DNA from: Lachnospiraceae bacterium
GTDB taxonomy: Bacteria; Bacillota; Clostridia; Oscillospirales; Ruminococcaceae
Assembly (NCBI GenBank): GCA_023664705.1
Contig: JAMPFE010000009.1
Span: forward strand, 1 to 64,000
Direction: 5' to 3'
Length of the DNA stretch: 64,000 nucleotides
Positions 23,726 to 31,388 of the stretch are shown here, piece after piece; position 1 is the stretch's first letter, and the number at the start of each line of letters is the position of its first letter. The translations under genes were made by a program, and so were the position numbers. Below the pieces are notes generated by a model. The model was not told the DNA's origin, made no database searches, and worked only from the letters and a program-made list of their open reading frames with translations.

Positions 23726-24283
23726 TCATTTCATTCTTCTCATAATTTTCGGCTTCAGTATCTTCTCGTAGAACGGCGCGTACATTCCGAGGAAAATATC
23801 GTACATCACGAACGCAAACGCGCCCATGCCGTATAATATCAGCGTTCCGTATTTCCCGAAATCGTTCGCGTCGTCCAACAGATACGTCATGCCGAAAAGG
23901 TATATCAGCACTGTATACGCGCCCACCGCCGTAACCGAAAACAGCGCGAGCTTCGCCGCCCAGCGCAGTATTTTCAGCCGTATCCTCTGCAAGTATTCCC
24001 TGACTATCGGATAATATCCCAGCAGGAAAATATACATCATCGCGACCTCGTAGTTCGGCGTTATAAGCAGGCACAACAGTCCCACCGCGATATAGCTGAC
24101 GAGCCCGTACTTCACGCCGAGCCTGTCGCGTATCACCCATATCAGTATCCCCGCGACCGCGGGAGTGACATACTCAAACGACGGTATCATTCCCAGAATG
24201 AACATCAGCGCAAGCGCCAGCCCGCACATAATGCCGCACAGCGACACCGTATAGCCAATATGCCGATTTTTATCGTCCGACAT
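23726..24283 (-). CDS. Polytopic membrane protein of unknown function
   Basis: 185 residues with about five to six hydrophobic helices, and a very basic C-terminal end (KILKPKIMRRMK) that should be inside. The size and the short polar loops (VIRDRLGVKYGLVSY, YYPIVREYLQRIR) recall the substrate-binding S components of ECF vitamin transporters, but I see no ligand-specific motif, so this is only a possibility. It begins one base after the tyrA stop. Confidence 0.65.
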   Translation of the reverse strand: MSDDKNRHIGYTVSLCGIMCGLALALMFILGMIPSFEYVTPAVAGILIWVIRDRLGVKYGLVSYIAVGLLCLLITPNYEVAMMYIFLLGYYPIVREYLQRIRLKILRWAAKLALFSVTAVGAYTVLIYLFGMTYLLDDANDFGKYGTLILYGMGAFAFVMYDIFLGMYAPFYEKILKPKIMRRMK

Positions 24284-24284
24284 A

Positions 24285-25139
24285 TTACTTCCTTTCCTGT
24301 CCGTAAAATTCCATGCTCTTAGCCTTGCGCTCCGTGCCGTCCCTCAGCAGCTCGCGCAGCCCGTTGATATCGTCGTTGACCATAGCGTCCCGATACTCCG
24401 AGAGCGCGTTTATAACGTTGTTTATCTCGAACAGCAGAGCCTCTTTATTGCACATAAACAGGCTCGACCACATCTCCTCGTTGAGGTAAGCCACGCGCGT
24501 AAGGTCGAGAAAGCTCCCCGCCGAAAAGCCGTCCGCGCGGAACAGCGACGGGCTTTTGACATACGCGCTGGAGACCACGTGCGCCAGCTGCGAGGTATAC
24601 GCGATGTTGCTGTCGTGCTGCTCGGGAGTGGCAATGACCACCTGCCCGAAGCTCATACAAGCCCCCAGCGTCGACACAAGGTCGACAGCTATCTGCGGAG
24701 TGTTCTCGGTCGGCGTTATGATGAAGCTCGCGTTCTTGAACAAATCCGCCGTCGCGTAGTCGAAGCCCGAGTGCTCCGTACCCGCCATGGGGTGCGTCCC
24801 GATAAAGATAACGCCCTTTTCGTCGAGCACGGGCGTGCAGTTCCGCACAATATAGCCCTTAACGCCGCAGATATCCATTACGATAGAGCCCTTTCGGAAC
24901 TTGTCGGCGTTCCTCTTGATAAAATCAACGATAGCCACGGGATAAAGCGCGACTATCGTAAGGTTAGCCTCGCCGAGCCTGTCCTCGGTTATCTCCTCGT
25001 CGATAGCCCCCTGCTCAAGCGCCTTCCGCACAGTCTCGGGGTCTGTGTCGATACCCATTATATGATGAAATGTATTCGCCTTGAGCGCCTTGCAGACAGA
25101 CCCGCCGATAAGCCCAAGACCGACAACAGCTATATTCAT
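24285..25139 (-). CDS. tyrA: Prephenate dehydrogenase
   Basis: Oxidises prephenate to 4-hydroxyphenylpyruvate in tyrosine synthesis. 284 residues: Rossmann motif VGLGLIGGS (5-13), THPMAGTEHSGF (about 115-126) for prephenate binding, and SQLAHVVSSA (about 178-187) with the catalytic histidine region. It lacks the C-terminal ACT domain found in many Firmicute TyrA proteins, so feedback control through that domain is not expected. First gene of its operon, with promoter 25175-25203. Confidence 0.9.
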   Translation of the reverse strand: MNIAVVGLGLIGGSVCKALKANTFHHIMGIDTDPETVRKALEQGAIDEEITEDRLGEANLTIVALYPVAIVDFIKRNADKFRKGSIVMDICGVKGYIVRNCTPVLDEKGVIFIGTHPMAGTEHSGFDYATADLFKNASFIITPTENTPQIAVDLVSTLGACMSFGQVVIATPEQHDSNIAYTSQLAHVVSSAYVKSPSLFRADGFSAGSFLDLTRVAYLNEEMWSSLFMCNKEALLFEINNVINALSEYRDAMVNDDINGLRELLRDGTERKAKSMEFYGQERK

Positions 25140-25174
25140 TTTAAAATCCTCTTTATTATAAATATTACAATATA

Positions 25175-25203
25175 ATTATATCACGTTTAAAAGTTTTTTG
25201 CAA
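25175..25203 (-). promoter_or_regulatory. Promoter of the tyrA operon
   Basis: Minus strand: -35 TTGCAA (25198-25203), 17 bp spacer, extended -10 TGA-TATAAT (25175-25180). Confidence 0.7.
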
Positions 25204-25246
25204 GTAAATAATTGGAAAAAAATCTTTTCCGCAAATGTTTTTTGCG

Positions 25247-25669
25247 TTATGACCACTTATCCAAATCGAATGCTCCGAAATCCCGTTTACGGAGTTCAAG
25301 GTAAACGCCGCCTATCTCTTCAAACGCCTTGTTCATGAGGGATTCTTGAAGCTCCGTATCGATATATTTTCCGTTCGCCCGCTTTATCAAATTCTCCTTG
25401 CGCATAACGATCTCCGAGGCAACGCGGTACAGAACGTCCTTCACAATAAGATAGACCGCTTGCGTTTCATCCGCCCGCCACTCGCCGACGAGCTTGCCGC
25501 GCTCATAGCAAAACACCCTTGCCCCATCGCCGAAGAACTCATAATTCAAATGCATATCGGTCGTATTGTGCTCGAAAGCCGAGTTCAGCTTCGGCAGATA
25601 TTCATCCGAATACAGCGAGGTCTTTTTCAACAGCTCGGCGCACTTGATTTTAATTTCATTCGTGTTCAT
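25247..25669 (-). CDS. Small soluble protein of unknown function
   Basis: 140 residues from the ATG at 25669, which has AAGGCGG seven bases upstream. Predicted all soluble, with NYEFFGDGARVFCYERGKL as a hairpin-like core followed by a long helix VYLIVKDVLYRVASEIVMRKE. The YERG-plus-helix pattern faintly recalls the Imm63 family of toxin immunity proteins, but no toxin is near. Encoded 66 bp after the aldolase gene. Confidence 0.6.
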   Translation of the reverse strand: MNTNEIKIKCAELLKKTSLYSDEYLPKLNSAFEHNTTDMHLNYEFFGDGARVFCYERGKLVGEWRADETQAVYLIVKDVLYRVASEIVMRKENLIKRANGKYIDTELQESLMNKAFEEIGGVYLELRKRDFGAFDLDKWS

Positions 25670-25735
25670 AAACCGCCTTATTGCAGAAAGGGCATTGCCG
25701 TGAAACAATGCCCGATCCGTATCCAAAATCGAAAA

Positions 25736-26599
25736 TTACGCCTTGCCGACGGAGCCGAACAGCTCCATTTTCTCCTTAACGGTAGCCTTGATAGCCTCCG
25801 CGCCCGGCGCGAGCAGCTTTCTCGGGTCAAAGCCCTTGCCCTGCTTATCCTTGCCCTCCTCGATATACTTTCTCGTTGCCTCCTGGAACGCGAGCTGGCA
25901 CTCGGTATTCACGTTTATCTTCGCAACGCCGAGCGATATCGCCTTCTTTATCATATCCGCAGGTATACCCGTGCCGCCGTGCAGAACCAGCGGCATATCG
26001 CCGACCTTGTTCTTTACAGCCTCGAGCGTCTCAAACGACAGCCCCTTCCAGTTCTCGGGGTACTTTCCGTGAATATTGCCGATACCCGCGGCAAGCATCG
26101 TAACGCCGAGATCCGCGATAGCCTTGCACTCGTCGGGATCGGCGCACTCGCCCATGCCGACAACGCCGTCCTCTTCGCCGCCGATAGAGCCTACCTCGGC
26201 TTCAAGGGAGATGCCGAGAACGTCGCAGGTGTTTACCAAAGCGGTAGTCTTGGCGATATTCTCCTCGATAGGATAGTGCGAGCCGTCGAACATTATCGAC
26301 GAGAAGCCCGCGTTGATGCAGGCCTTAGCGCCCTCAAAGGTGCCGTGGTCAAGGTGCAGCGCCACGGGAACGGTTATCTTCAGCTCTCCGAGCATACCGT
26401 TCACCATGCCGACAACGGTCTTGTAGCCGCACATATACTTGCCCGCGCCCTCGGATACGCCGAGGATAACGGGCGAGTTCAGCTCCTGCGCGGTAAGCAG
26501 GATTGACTTAGTCCATTCGAGGTTGTTGATGTTGAACTGACCCACCGCGTACTTGCCGTCGCGGGCCTTGTTCAGCATTTCTTTAGCGGAAACCAACAT
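25736..26599 (-). CDS. fba: Fructose-bisphosphate aldolase, class II
   Basis: Zinc enzyme splitting fructose 1,6-bisphosphate into triose phosphates. 287 residues: VGQFNINN (16-23), HLDHG (about 83-87) with the zinc histidine, SIMFDGSH (about 103-110), GNIHGKYP (about 178-185) and HGGTG (about 208-212) with the other two zinc ligands, and phosphate-binding KINVNTE (about 229). The ATG at 26599 has AAAGGAG upstream; further upstream in-frame sequence includes the promoter. GatY/KbaY tagatose-bisphosphate aldolase is a close alternative by sequence. Confidence 0.92.
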   Translation of the reverse strand: MLVSAKEMLNKARDGKYAVGQFNINNLEWTKSILLTAQELNSPVILGVSEGAGKYMCGYKTVVGMVNGMLGELKITVPVALHLDHGTFEGAKACINAGFSSIMFDGSHYPIEENIAKTTALVNTCDVLGISLEAEVGSIGGEEDGVVGMGECADPDECKAIADLGVTMLAAGIGNIHGKYPENWKGLSFETLEAVKNKVGDMPLVLHGGTGIPADMIKKAISLGVAKINVNTECQLAFQEATRKYIEEGKDKQGKGFDPRKLLAPGAEAIKATVKEKMELFGSVGKA

Positions 26600-26646
26600 A
26601 TAAATTACTCCTTTGTACTTTGTTTTGGGATTAACAATCCATATAC

Positions 26647-26675
26647 ATTGTACCATACTTTCCGAAAAAATGCAA
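26647..26675 (-). promoter_or_regulatory. Promoter of fba
   Basis: Minus strand: -35 TTGCAT (26670-26675), 17 bp spacer, extended -10 TGG-TACAAT (26647-26652). Confidence 0.7.
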
Positions 26676-26696
26676 TATATTTTGAGAATTTTTTCC

Positions 26697-27431
26697 TCAT
26701 TCGCTCGGCAAATGCTCCGTTTCGTCCGTCGTGTAGGAGAAAATAAGCTCGGGCGGCACCTCGTCATACGAGCTGTTCATCTCCTCATAGCTTTCCAGAT
26801 ACGCCGAAAGCAGCGGGATAACGATACAGAGCAGCACCGTAACGACAACGGCTGCGATGACCGCGCCTATCTTCTGCCCCCTTGTCCACGAATGACGGGA
26901 AGCCGTCTCGCCGCGCACCTCGAAAAGGCGCTTCTCCCCCGCCTTGACCGCCCGCATAACGGATATCTTCAGCTCGTCGGGAGCCGCCAGCTTAAGGCAA
27001 AGCTCCTTGTACGACCTCTCCAGCCTGTCCGAAAGCCCGCCAAGCTCGCCGAGCTGCTCGGAAACGTACCGCGCACCCGTTCCGAGCACCTCCGCGGTCT
27101 GCTCCGCCGTCAAGTCGTTCTCATAATACAGGTGAACGGCAGTGCGCGTTATCTGCGGGCGCGCGAAAATTTCCGCGAGCAGAGCCTCCTGCCTCGCGGA
27201 TAACGCAATTCCCGAAAGCGTTTCGGCGTTGTCGTTGGATGGCGCTTTTCTGCAAAGCGAATACGCCCGTTTCACTACGTCGTACAGCTCCGCCGTTTCG
27301 GGGAGTGTATCGCATTCCTGCGCCGTCTGCGTAAAAACGCGCTCGGCGCTGTCAAAGCTCTTGGTGACGATAAGCGCGAGCGCGTACACGTCGTCGCCGA
27401 AGGCGTCGATAAATTTCTCGATATTCATCAC
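26697..27431 (-). CDS. Membrane-anchored sigma-factor-like protein
   Basis: 244 residues. Residues 1-55 resemble sigma-70 region 2 (FGDDVYALALIVTKSFDSAERVFTQ), and 95-130 resemble region 4 with a helix-turn-helix (LTAEQTAEVLGTGARYVSEQL). A basic linker (~165-185) leads to one clear transmembrane helix (about 188-210) and a short acidic outside tail. The sigma motifs are weak and the region 2 aromatic residues for DNA melting are not evident, so it may not initiate transcription. Its start overlaps the hisE stop by four bases (ATGA). Confidence 0.65.
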   Translation of the reverse strand: MMNIEKFIDAFGDDVYALALIVTKSFDSAERVFTQTAQECDTLPETAELYDVVKRAYSLCRKAPSNDNAETLSGIALSARQEALLAEIFARPQITRTAVHLYYENDLTAEQTAEVLGTGARYVSEQLGELGGLSDRLERSYKELCLKLAAPDELKISVMRAVKAGEKRLFEVRGETASRHSWTRGQKIGAVIAAVVVTVLLCIVIPLLSAYLESYEEMNSSYDEVPPELIFSYTTDETEHLPSE

Positions 27432-27754
27432 GTGTTATGGTCGCTTACGTGGAACTGCTTGAGGTTGCCTATCTTCTTGCTGCGCTCGCGCATGACAGCC
27501 TCGACCTCCTCGACGGTAACTCCGCGCTCCGCCATAAGCACCGCCATATGGTACAACACGTCGTTTATCTCGTTCGCCAGCTCCTCGTTATCGTGATTTT
27601 TCGCCGCGATGACCATTTCGGTGCACTCCTCGCCGCATTTTTTCAGTATCTTGTCCAGCCCCTTCTCGAACAGGTAGCAGGTGTAGCTGCCCTCCTGCGG
27701 CTCGGCGCGGCGGCTTACGATAACGTCGTACATTTCCTTGAATGCTTCGCTCAT
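27428..27754 (-). CDS. hisE: Phosphoribosyl-ATP pyrophosphatase
   Basis: Second step of histidine synthesis: PR-ATP to PR-AMP. 108 residues of the all-alpha MazG-like fold with the metal-binding pattern KKCGEECTEMVIAAK (about 38-52) and NEINDVLYHMAVLM (about 62-75), E-x2-E and E-x2-D. It lies apart from the main his operon (29.8-38.9 kb), in a cluster with a HAM1-type NTPase (4 bp overlap) and the sigma-like gene (4 bp overlap). Confidence 0.92.
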   Translation of the reverse strand: MSEAFKEMYDVIVSRRAEPQEGSYTCYLFEKGLDKILKKCGEECTEMVIAAKNHDNEELANEINDVLYHMAVLMAERGVTVEEVEAVMRERSKKIGNLKQFHVSDHNT

Positions 27755-28374
27755 AATAAATTCTCCTTTATCAGATTTTCAAAAAAGCCCCGAAAGCCCT
27801 TATTCATTTCGGTCTCAACGCTTTTCGGCAGGTCGTAGTAATACTTTCCGCTCCCGATATCCGCGGAAAGGCGGTCGAGCGGAAAGCCCTCGCTGTGGGG
27901 GCGCCCGTGCGGCGTACCGGTCAGATAAAACGCCTTGCCCCAAAGGCTCTCGTCCATGCTCTCGGATATCTTATCCTCCGATGTCACAAGGCACAGCGCG
28001 TTTTTATAGCGCGCAGTCAGCCTGCCGCCGTATTTACGCGCTAAAGCGGAATAATAGTCTATCATCTCATCGTCGGACAGACGCTTTCCCTCGACGCTGC
28101 GCACATGAACACCCGGCTGAAGCTCCTCGGGAACGTTCTCGAAGAACAACCCGCTGTCGAGCGAAAACACGGGAACGCCGTAAAATCGATAATACGTCAG
28201 CGCCTTTATCCGCGCGTTTTCAAGAGGGCTCGCGCCGCTCTCGCCGACCTCGGGCGGGCTTTTCTCCATATCGCGCAGGCTCACAAGCCCGATACCCAAA
28301 CCGTTCAGGCTCTCGCGCATCATTTCGAGCTTGGACGGGTTTCCCGTCCCGAAAAGCAATGTCAATCCGCTCAC
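27751..28374 (-). CDS. HAM1/RdgB-type non-canonical purine NTP pyrophosphatase
   Basis: Hydrolyses ITP, dITP or XTP to prevent miscoding. It opens with LTLLFGTGNPSKLEMM, the family's SGNxGK-like substrate loop, then ENARIKALTY, SLDSGLFFE (D-D-S-G-L pattern) and a C-terminal ETEMNKGFRGF, close to the usual ExxNxxSHRxxA. Some active-site residues are unusual, so substrate may differ. Start taken as GTG 28374 with GAGG upstream; TTG at 28365 is also possible. Confidence 0.75.
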   Translation of the reverse strand: MSGLTLLFGTGNPSKLEMMRESLNGLGIGLVSLRDMEKSPPEVGESGASPLENARIKALTYYRFYGVPVFSLDSGLFFENVPEELQPGVHVRSVEGKRLSDDEMIDYYSALARKYGGRLTARYKNALCLVTSEDKISESMDESLWGKAFYLTGTPHGRPHSEGFPLDRLSADIGSGKYYYDLPKSVETEMNKGFRGFFENLIKENLL

Positions 28375-28392
28375 ACTTCCTCTCACTTCCGT

Positions 28393-28422
28393 ATTATAAC
28401 AAAAAACAAGCCACTTTGTCAA
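28393..28422 (-). promoter_or_regulatory. Promoter inside the end of the acetyltransferase gene
   Basis: Minus strand: -35 TTGACA (28417-28422), 18 bp spacer, extended -10 TGT-TATAAT (28393-28398). The TGA within the -35 box is the stop codon of the upstream gene. Strongly similar to the promoter at 29035-29064. Confidence 0.75.
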
Positions 28423-29006
28423 GAGCGGAGAGGCTTTCGGACAACGTATTTATCCTCCAGCTCCATATAACGCTCAAAGCCCTCGCTTCGGTACAAGCCG
28501 TCGAAGCCCATAAAGCGCATATATTCGACGGACGCGTCCTTCTGCGGATAAGCCTCGACATAATCAAAGCCCTCTCTTTCCGCGTCCTCGCAGACCGCCC
28601 GCAAAAGCCTTCGGGAAATCCCCTGCCTGTGATATTCCTCCGCTATCATAAAACAATAAACAGCCTTGACCCTTTCGTCGGACTTTGACGCAGCCCTTTG
28701 CAGGTCGGGCAGCGCGAAAAGCAGCCCCGCGCAGTAAGCGCAGTCGGATTTGGTGTTCGCGTTGCACCAGCCGATCATCCTGCCGTCCTTTATCGCGACA
28801 TACCCCCGCAGAACGCCGTTTTTCACATAATCCAGCGCCATAGCGCGTCGCTGCTCCCTGTCGGGACGTATCAGTGCGCGGTGGTCGGCGCTGCACCAGT
28901 TCACGCAGTAGCAGGTATTCTCGGGGTTGTGGTCGTCATGCGGCGTGGTATCGAAAAATTCCACATACGCCTCGGCGTCGCCAGGCGTCAGCTTTCTTAT
29001 GATCAT
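28419..29006 (-). CDS. GNAT acetyltransferase
   Basis: 195 residues from the ATG at 29006 (MIIRKLTPGDAEAYVEFF). The acetyl-CoA site is the R/Q-x-x-G-x-G/A-like stretch EEYHRQGISRRLLRAVCEDA (motif A, about 140-159), followed by YVEAYPQ and FMGFDGLYRSEGF (motif B), as in GNAT enzymes. The N-terminal CYCVNWCSADHR segment is cysteine-rich. The acceptor substrate is unknown. It starts an operon with the HAM1-type gene and hisE. Confidence 0.8.
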   Translation of the reverse strand: MIIRKLTPGDAEAYVEFFDTTPHDDHNPENTCYCVNWCSADHRALIRPDREQRRAMALDYVKNGVLRGYVAIKDGRMIGWCNANTKSDCAYCAGLLFALPDLQRAASKSDERVKAVYCFMIAEEYHRQGISRRLLRAVCEDAEREGFDYVEAYPQKDASVEYMRFMGFDGLYRSEGFERYMELEDKYVVRKPLRS

Positions 29007-29034
29007 TTCCGTTTCAAGCCTCCTCACATTCCAT

Positions 29035-29064
29035 ATTATAGCAAAAAACAACGCGCTTTGTCAA
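29035..29064 (-). promoter_or_regulatory. Promoter of the acetyltransferase gene
   Basis: Minus strand: -35 TTGACA (29059-29064), 18 bp spacer, extended -10 TGC-TATAAT (29035-29040). Confidence 0.78.
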
Positions 29065-29104
29065 CCCTTTTTAAGGCAATACCGTGCGGTACTTGAATTT
29101 CCGC

Positions 29105-29133
29105 TTGACAATTTTGAGAAAATATGATATAAT
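29105..29133 (+). promoter_or_regulatory. Promoter of carbonic anhydrase
   Basis: -35 TTGACA (29105-29110), 17 bp spacer, extended -10 TGA-TATAAT (29128-29133). Divergent from the promoter at 29035-29064. Confidence 0.82.
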
Positions 29134-29178
29134 TTTCTTATTAAAACAGCCCTGTGCAAGGGCGGAACGGAGGACTTT

Positions 29179-29766
29179 ATGCATCATACGGGAATGCCCG
29201 CCGCAAAGGCGCTTGAAAAGCTCAAGGAGGGCAACAAAAACTATCTTGACGCTGCCCGTAATCCGGGAGACGTATCCAAGGAAATAAGGAAAAAGACCTG
29301 CGACGAGGGACAGTTCCCCTACGCTATCGTCGTCACCTGCTCGGATTCGAGGGTCATCCCCGAGGCGGTTTTCTCGGCGGGGATAGGCGAAATATTCACG
29401 ATACGCGTCGCAGGAAACGTAATGGATAACCACCAGCTCGGAAGCGTGCAGTACGCCGCGGAGCATCTCGGCACAAGGCTTGTCGTAGTGCTCGGTCACA
29501 CTCATTGCGGAGCGGTCGGTGCTGCCATGGGCGGCGGCGAGCCCGAGGAATACGTAAAAACCATCACCGACGAGATCAAAAAGGCGATCGCGGGAGAGAC
29601 CGGCGAAAACGCCGCCTGCCGCAAGAACGTCGAGAACAGCGTCGAGATGATAAGAGAACGTCTCGGCTACAAGGGCGGCGATGACGGCGCGGTAAACACC
29701 GTCGGCGCTGTTTACGATATTGAAAGCGGCGAGGTCGAATTCCTCAAAACGGCGGTAACTACATAA
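29179..29766 (+). CDS. Beta-class carbonic anhydrase
   Basis: Zinc enzyme that interconverts CO2 and bicarbonate. 195 residues: CSDSR (54-58) gives the first zinc Cys and the Asp-Arg dyad, and GHTHCGAV (106-113) the zinc His and Cys. It has no signal peptide, so it is cytoplasmic. GGAGGAC lies before the ATG. A single-gene unit with its own strong promoter and terminator. Bicarbonate supply for carboxylases is the likely role. Confidence 0.92.
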   Translation: MHHTGMPAAKALEKLKEGNKNYLDAARNPGDVSKEIRKKTCDEGQFPYAIVVTCSDSRVIPEAVFSAGIGEIFTIRVAGNVMDNHQLGSVQYAAEHLGTRLVVVLGHTHCGAVGAAMGGGEPEEYVKTITDEIKKAIAGETGENAACRKNVENSVEMIRERLGYKGGDDGAVNTVGAVYDIESGEVEFLKTAVTT

Positions 29767-29771
29767 CACTG

Positions 29772-29800
29772 AATGTCGTGCTGATGCACGACATTTTTTT
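29772..29800 (+). terminator. Terminator of carbonic anhydrase
   Basis: AATGTCGTGC and GCACGACATT form a perfect 10 bp stem with a TGAT loop, followed by a run of T. Confidence 0.88.
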
Positions 29801-29850
29801 GCCGTTTTTTAAAATTTTGCGGTAAATTGCGGTTCTATGTTATCTTAATA

Positions 29851-30534
29851 TTACTTTATCCTGTTAAAGAAACAGGTGCGATTCCCCGTATGACACGCCG
29901 CGCCCGTCTGCTCCACCTTGATGAGCAGCGTGTCGTCGTCGCAGTCGCCGTATATCTCAACGACCCTCTGAACGTGCCCCGAGGTCGCGCCCTTGTTCCA
30001 CAGCTCCTGCCGCGAACGGCTCCAGAACCACGTGTAGCCCGTTTCGAGGGTCTTAGCCATGCTCTCCTCGTTCATATACGCGAGCATCAGCACCTCGCCG
30101 CTGTACGCGTCCTGAACAATCGCGGGGATAAGCTCCCCCTTCTTGAAGTATTTCTTCAGATCCATCATTTTCAACTCGCTTTCGATCTTCATCAGCAGCT
30201 TCGGGTGAATGTAGGGATACGTCCACGCCAAAAGCTCGCGCGGCGGCTCGTCAAGCAGCAGCACGCGCTCTATCTCCGACTGCGGCAGCCCGCCGAGCTC
30301 GGTTATCTCCGCGTAGAACAGCATGCCGAGCTCGTTGAACCTGTACGGGCAGACCTGCCGCATCGAGAATTTTACCGCGCCCGTTTCCTCGTACAGCTCG
30401 CGGGCGGCGGTCTGCGCGATATTCTCTCCCGGCTCGCGGTGTCCGCCGGGCAGCTCGTATGTATTGCGCTCCCTGTGCTTGACAAATACGTACTTGCCGT
30501 TGCATTTCGCGAGTATCACCGCGTATTTCAGCAT
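29851..30534 (-). CDS. hisI: Nudix hydrolase fused to phosphoribosyl-AMP cyclohydrolase (HisI)
   Basis: 227 residues from the ATG at 30534. The N-terminal Nudix domain has the full box GGHREPGENIAQTAARELYE plus ETGA (about 31-54), G-x5-E-x7-REUxEExGU. After about residue 120 comes HisI: DLKKYFKKGELIPAIVQD, MLAYMNEES, WFWSRSRQELWNKGATSG, and the metal-binding DCDDDTLL and ACHTGNRTCF. The start is disturbed: the best start, ATG 30586 with GAGGTG and coupled to the DUF4253 stop, is put out of frame by a 16 bp tandem duplication. The in-frame choices are ATG 30534 (no clear ribosome site) or TTG 30600. Last gene of the his operon. Confidence 0.82.
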   Translation of the reverse strand: MLKYAVILAKCNGKYVFVKHRERNTYELPGGHREPGENIAQTAARELYEETGAVKFSMRQVCPYRFNELGMLFYAEITELGGLPQSEIERVLLLDEPPRELLAWTYPYIHPKLLMKIESELKMMDLKKYFKKGELIPAIVQDAYSGEVLMLAYMNEESMAKTLETGYTWFWSRSRQELWNKGATSGHVQRVVEIYGDCDDDTLLIKVEQTGAACHTGNRTCFFNRIK

Positions 30535-30548
30535 GCCGTCGTCGTATT

Positions 30549-30580
30549 TTTCGGGGAACCCGACTTTCGGGGAACCCGAC
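30549..30580 (-). repeat. 16 bp perfect tandem duplication at the hisI start
   Basis: GTCGGGTTCCCCGAAA occurs twice in a row on the minus strand (30580-30565 and 30564-30549). Removing one copy joins ATG 30586 in frame to the Nudix-HisI sequence (MEVGFPEKYDDGMLKYAV). Confidence 0.92.
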
Positions 30581-30596
30581 CTCCATACCGCACACC

Positions 30597-31361
30597 TCAA
30601 TCCCACCAGAAATACCACACCGACGACTGCATAAGCGCTCCCGCAAGCCTGCCTATCGTTTCCACGCCTTGGAATACAATATCTTGGCAGAACGCGAACT
30701 GCTCCAGCGCCGCCCCGAGAGCCGTGTTCTTATCCTTTATCGGGCGCGCGGAGAACTCCAGAATATCCCGCGTCATGACCGCGGGGATAACGCCGTACCG
30801 CTCGTACCAGTATTTGGAAATCCACAATATCTCCTCGGGATTAGGAACCTCGTTCCAGCCGCCGAACGGCAGCCGCGCGAACACCTCCCACGGGTCCGCC
30901 GCGGGTATCCTCGCGAGAACGCACTCCTCGCTCTTTCGCGTGATAAAGCTCGCAATGCCCGAAAAGGTTTTCATAACATCGCCCTGCTCGCACACGACCT
31001 CGCCGACCTGCTGCTCCCAGTACTCGCCCATATCCTCTTTGAGAGCGCCGAGCCGTTCTGTGAACCACTTCTGCGCGTCAAGCTGCGGCGTGTTCAGCAG
31101 CCTTTCGCGGTTGGCTTTAAGCTCCTCGGGAGTTTTCGCAAATTCCTCTATCACCTCGAGCAGCGTATCGTCGACAACGATAATAAGCGGCGTGTAACCG
31201 CCCATCTCGTGCTTAGCGAACACGTCGTTGTAGGCGTTGATTATCCTTTCGGGGCTGCCGCCCTCGGGGAAATGCTCGCACGGGCAATCGAGCATTTCAA
31301 TGAGCCGCCGCGCCTGTTCGCTTATGCCGCCCGCGTTTTCCTTCTTCCTGTTGAAAAACAT
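30597..31361 (-). CDS. DUF4253 domain protein in the his operon
   Basis: 254 residues, soluble. The C-terminal ~110 residues match the DUF4253 pattern: PWEVFARLPFGGWNEVPN, ILWISKYWYERYGVIPAVM, then ALEQFAFCQDIV and a final SSVWYFWWD. The N-terminal half is helical with LIIVVDDTLLEVIEE. No catalytic motif is known to me for the family. It sits 27 bp after hisF, and its stop lies 11 bases before the best hisI start. Confidence 0.75.
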   Translation of the reverse strand: MFFNRKKENAGGISEQARRLIEMLDCPCEHFPEGGSPERIINAYNDVFAKHEMGGYTPLIIVVDDTLLEVIEEFAKTPEELKANRERLLNTPQLDAQKWFTERLGALKEDMGEYWEQQVGEVVCEQGDVMKTFSGIASFITRKSEECVLARIPAADPWEVFARLPFGGWNEVPNPEEILWISKYWYERYGVIPAVMTRDILEFSARPIKDKNTALGAALEQFAFCQDIVFQGVETIGRLAGALMQSSVWYFWWD

Positions 31362-31388
31362 ATTTTTCTCCTGATTTTTCTTTTACGG

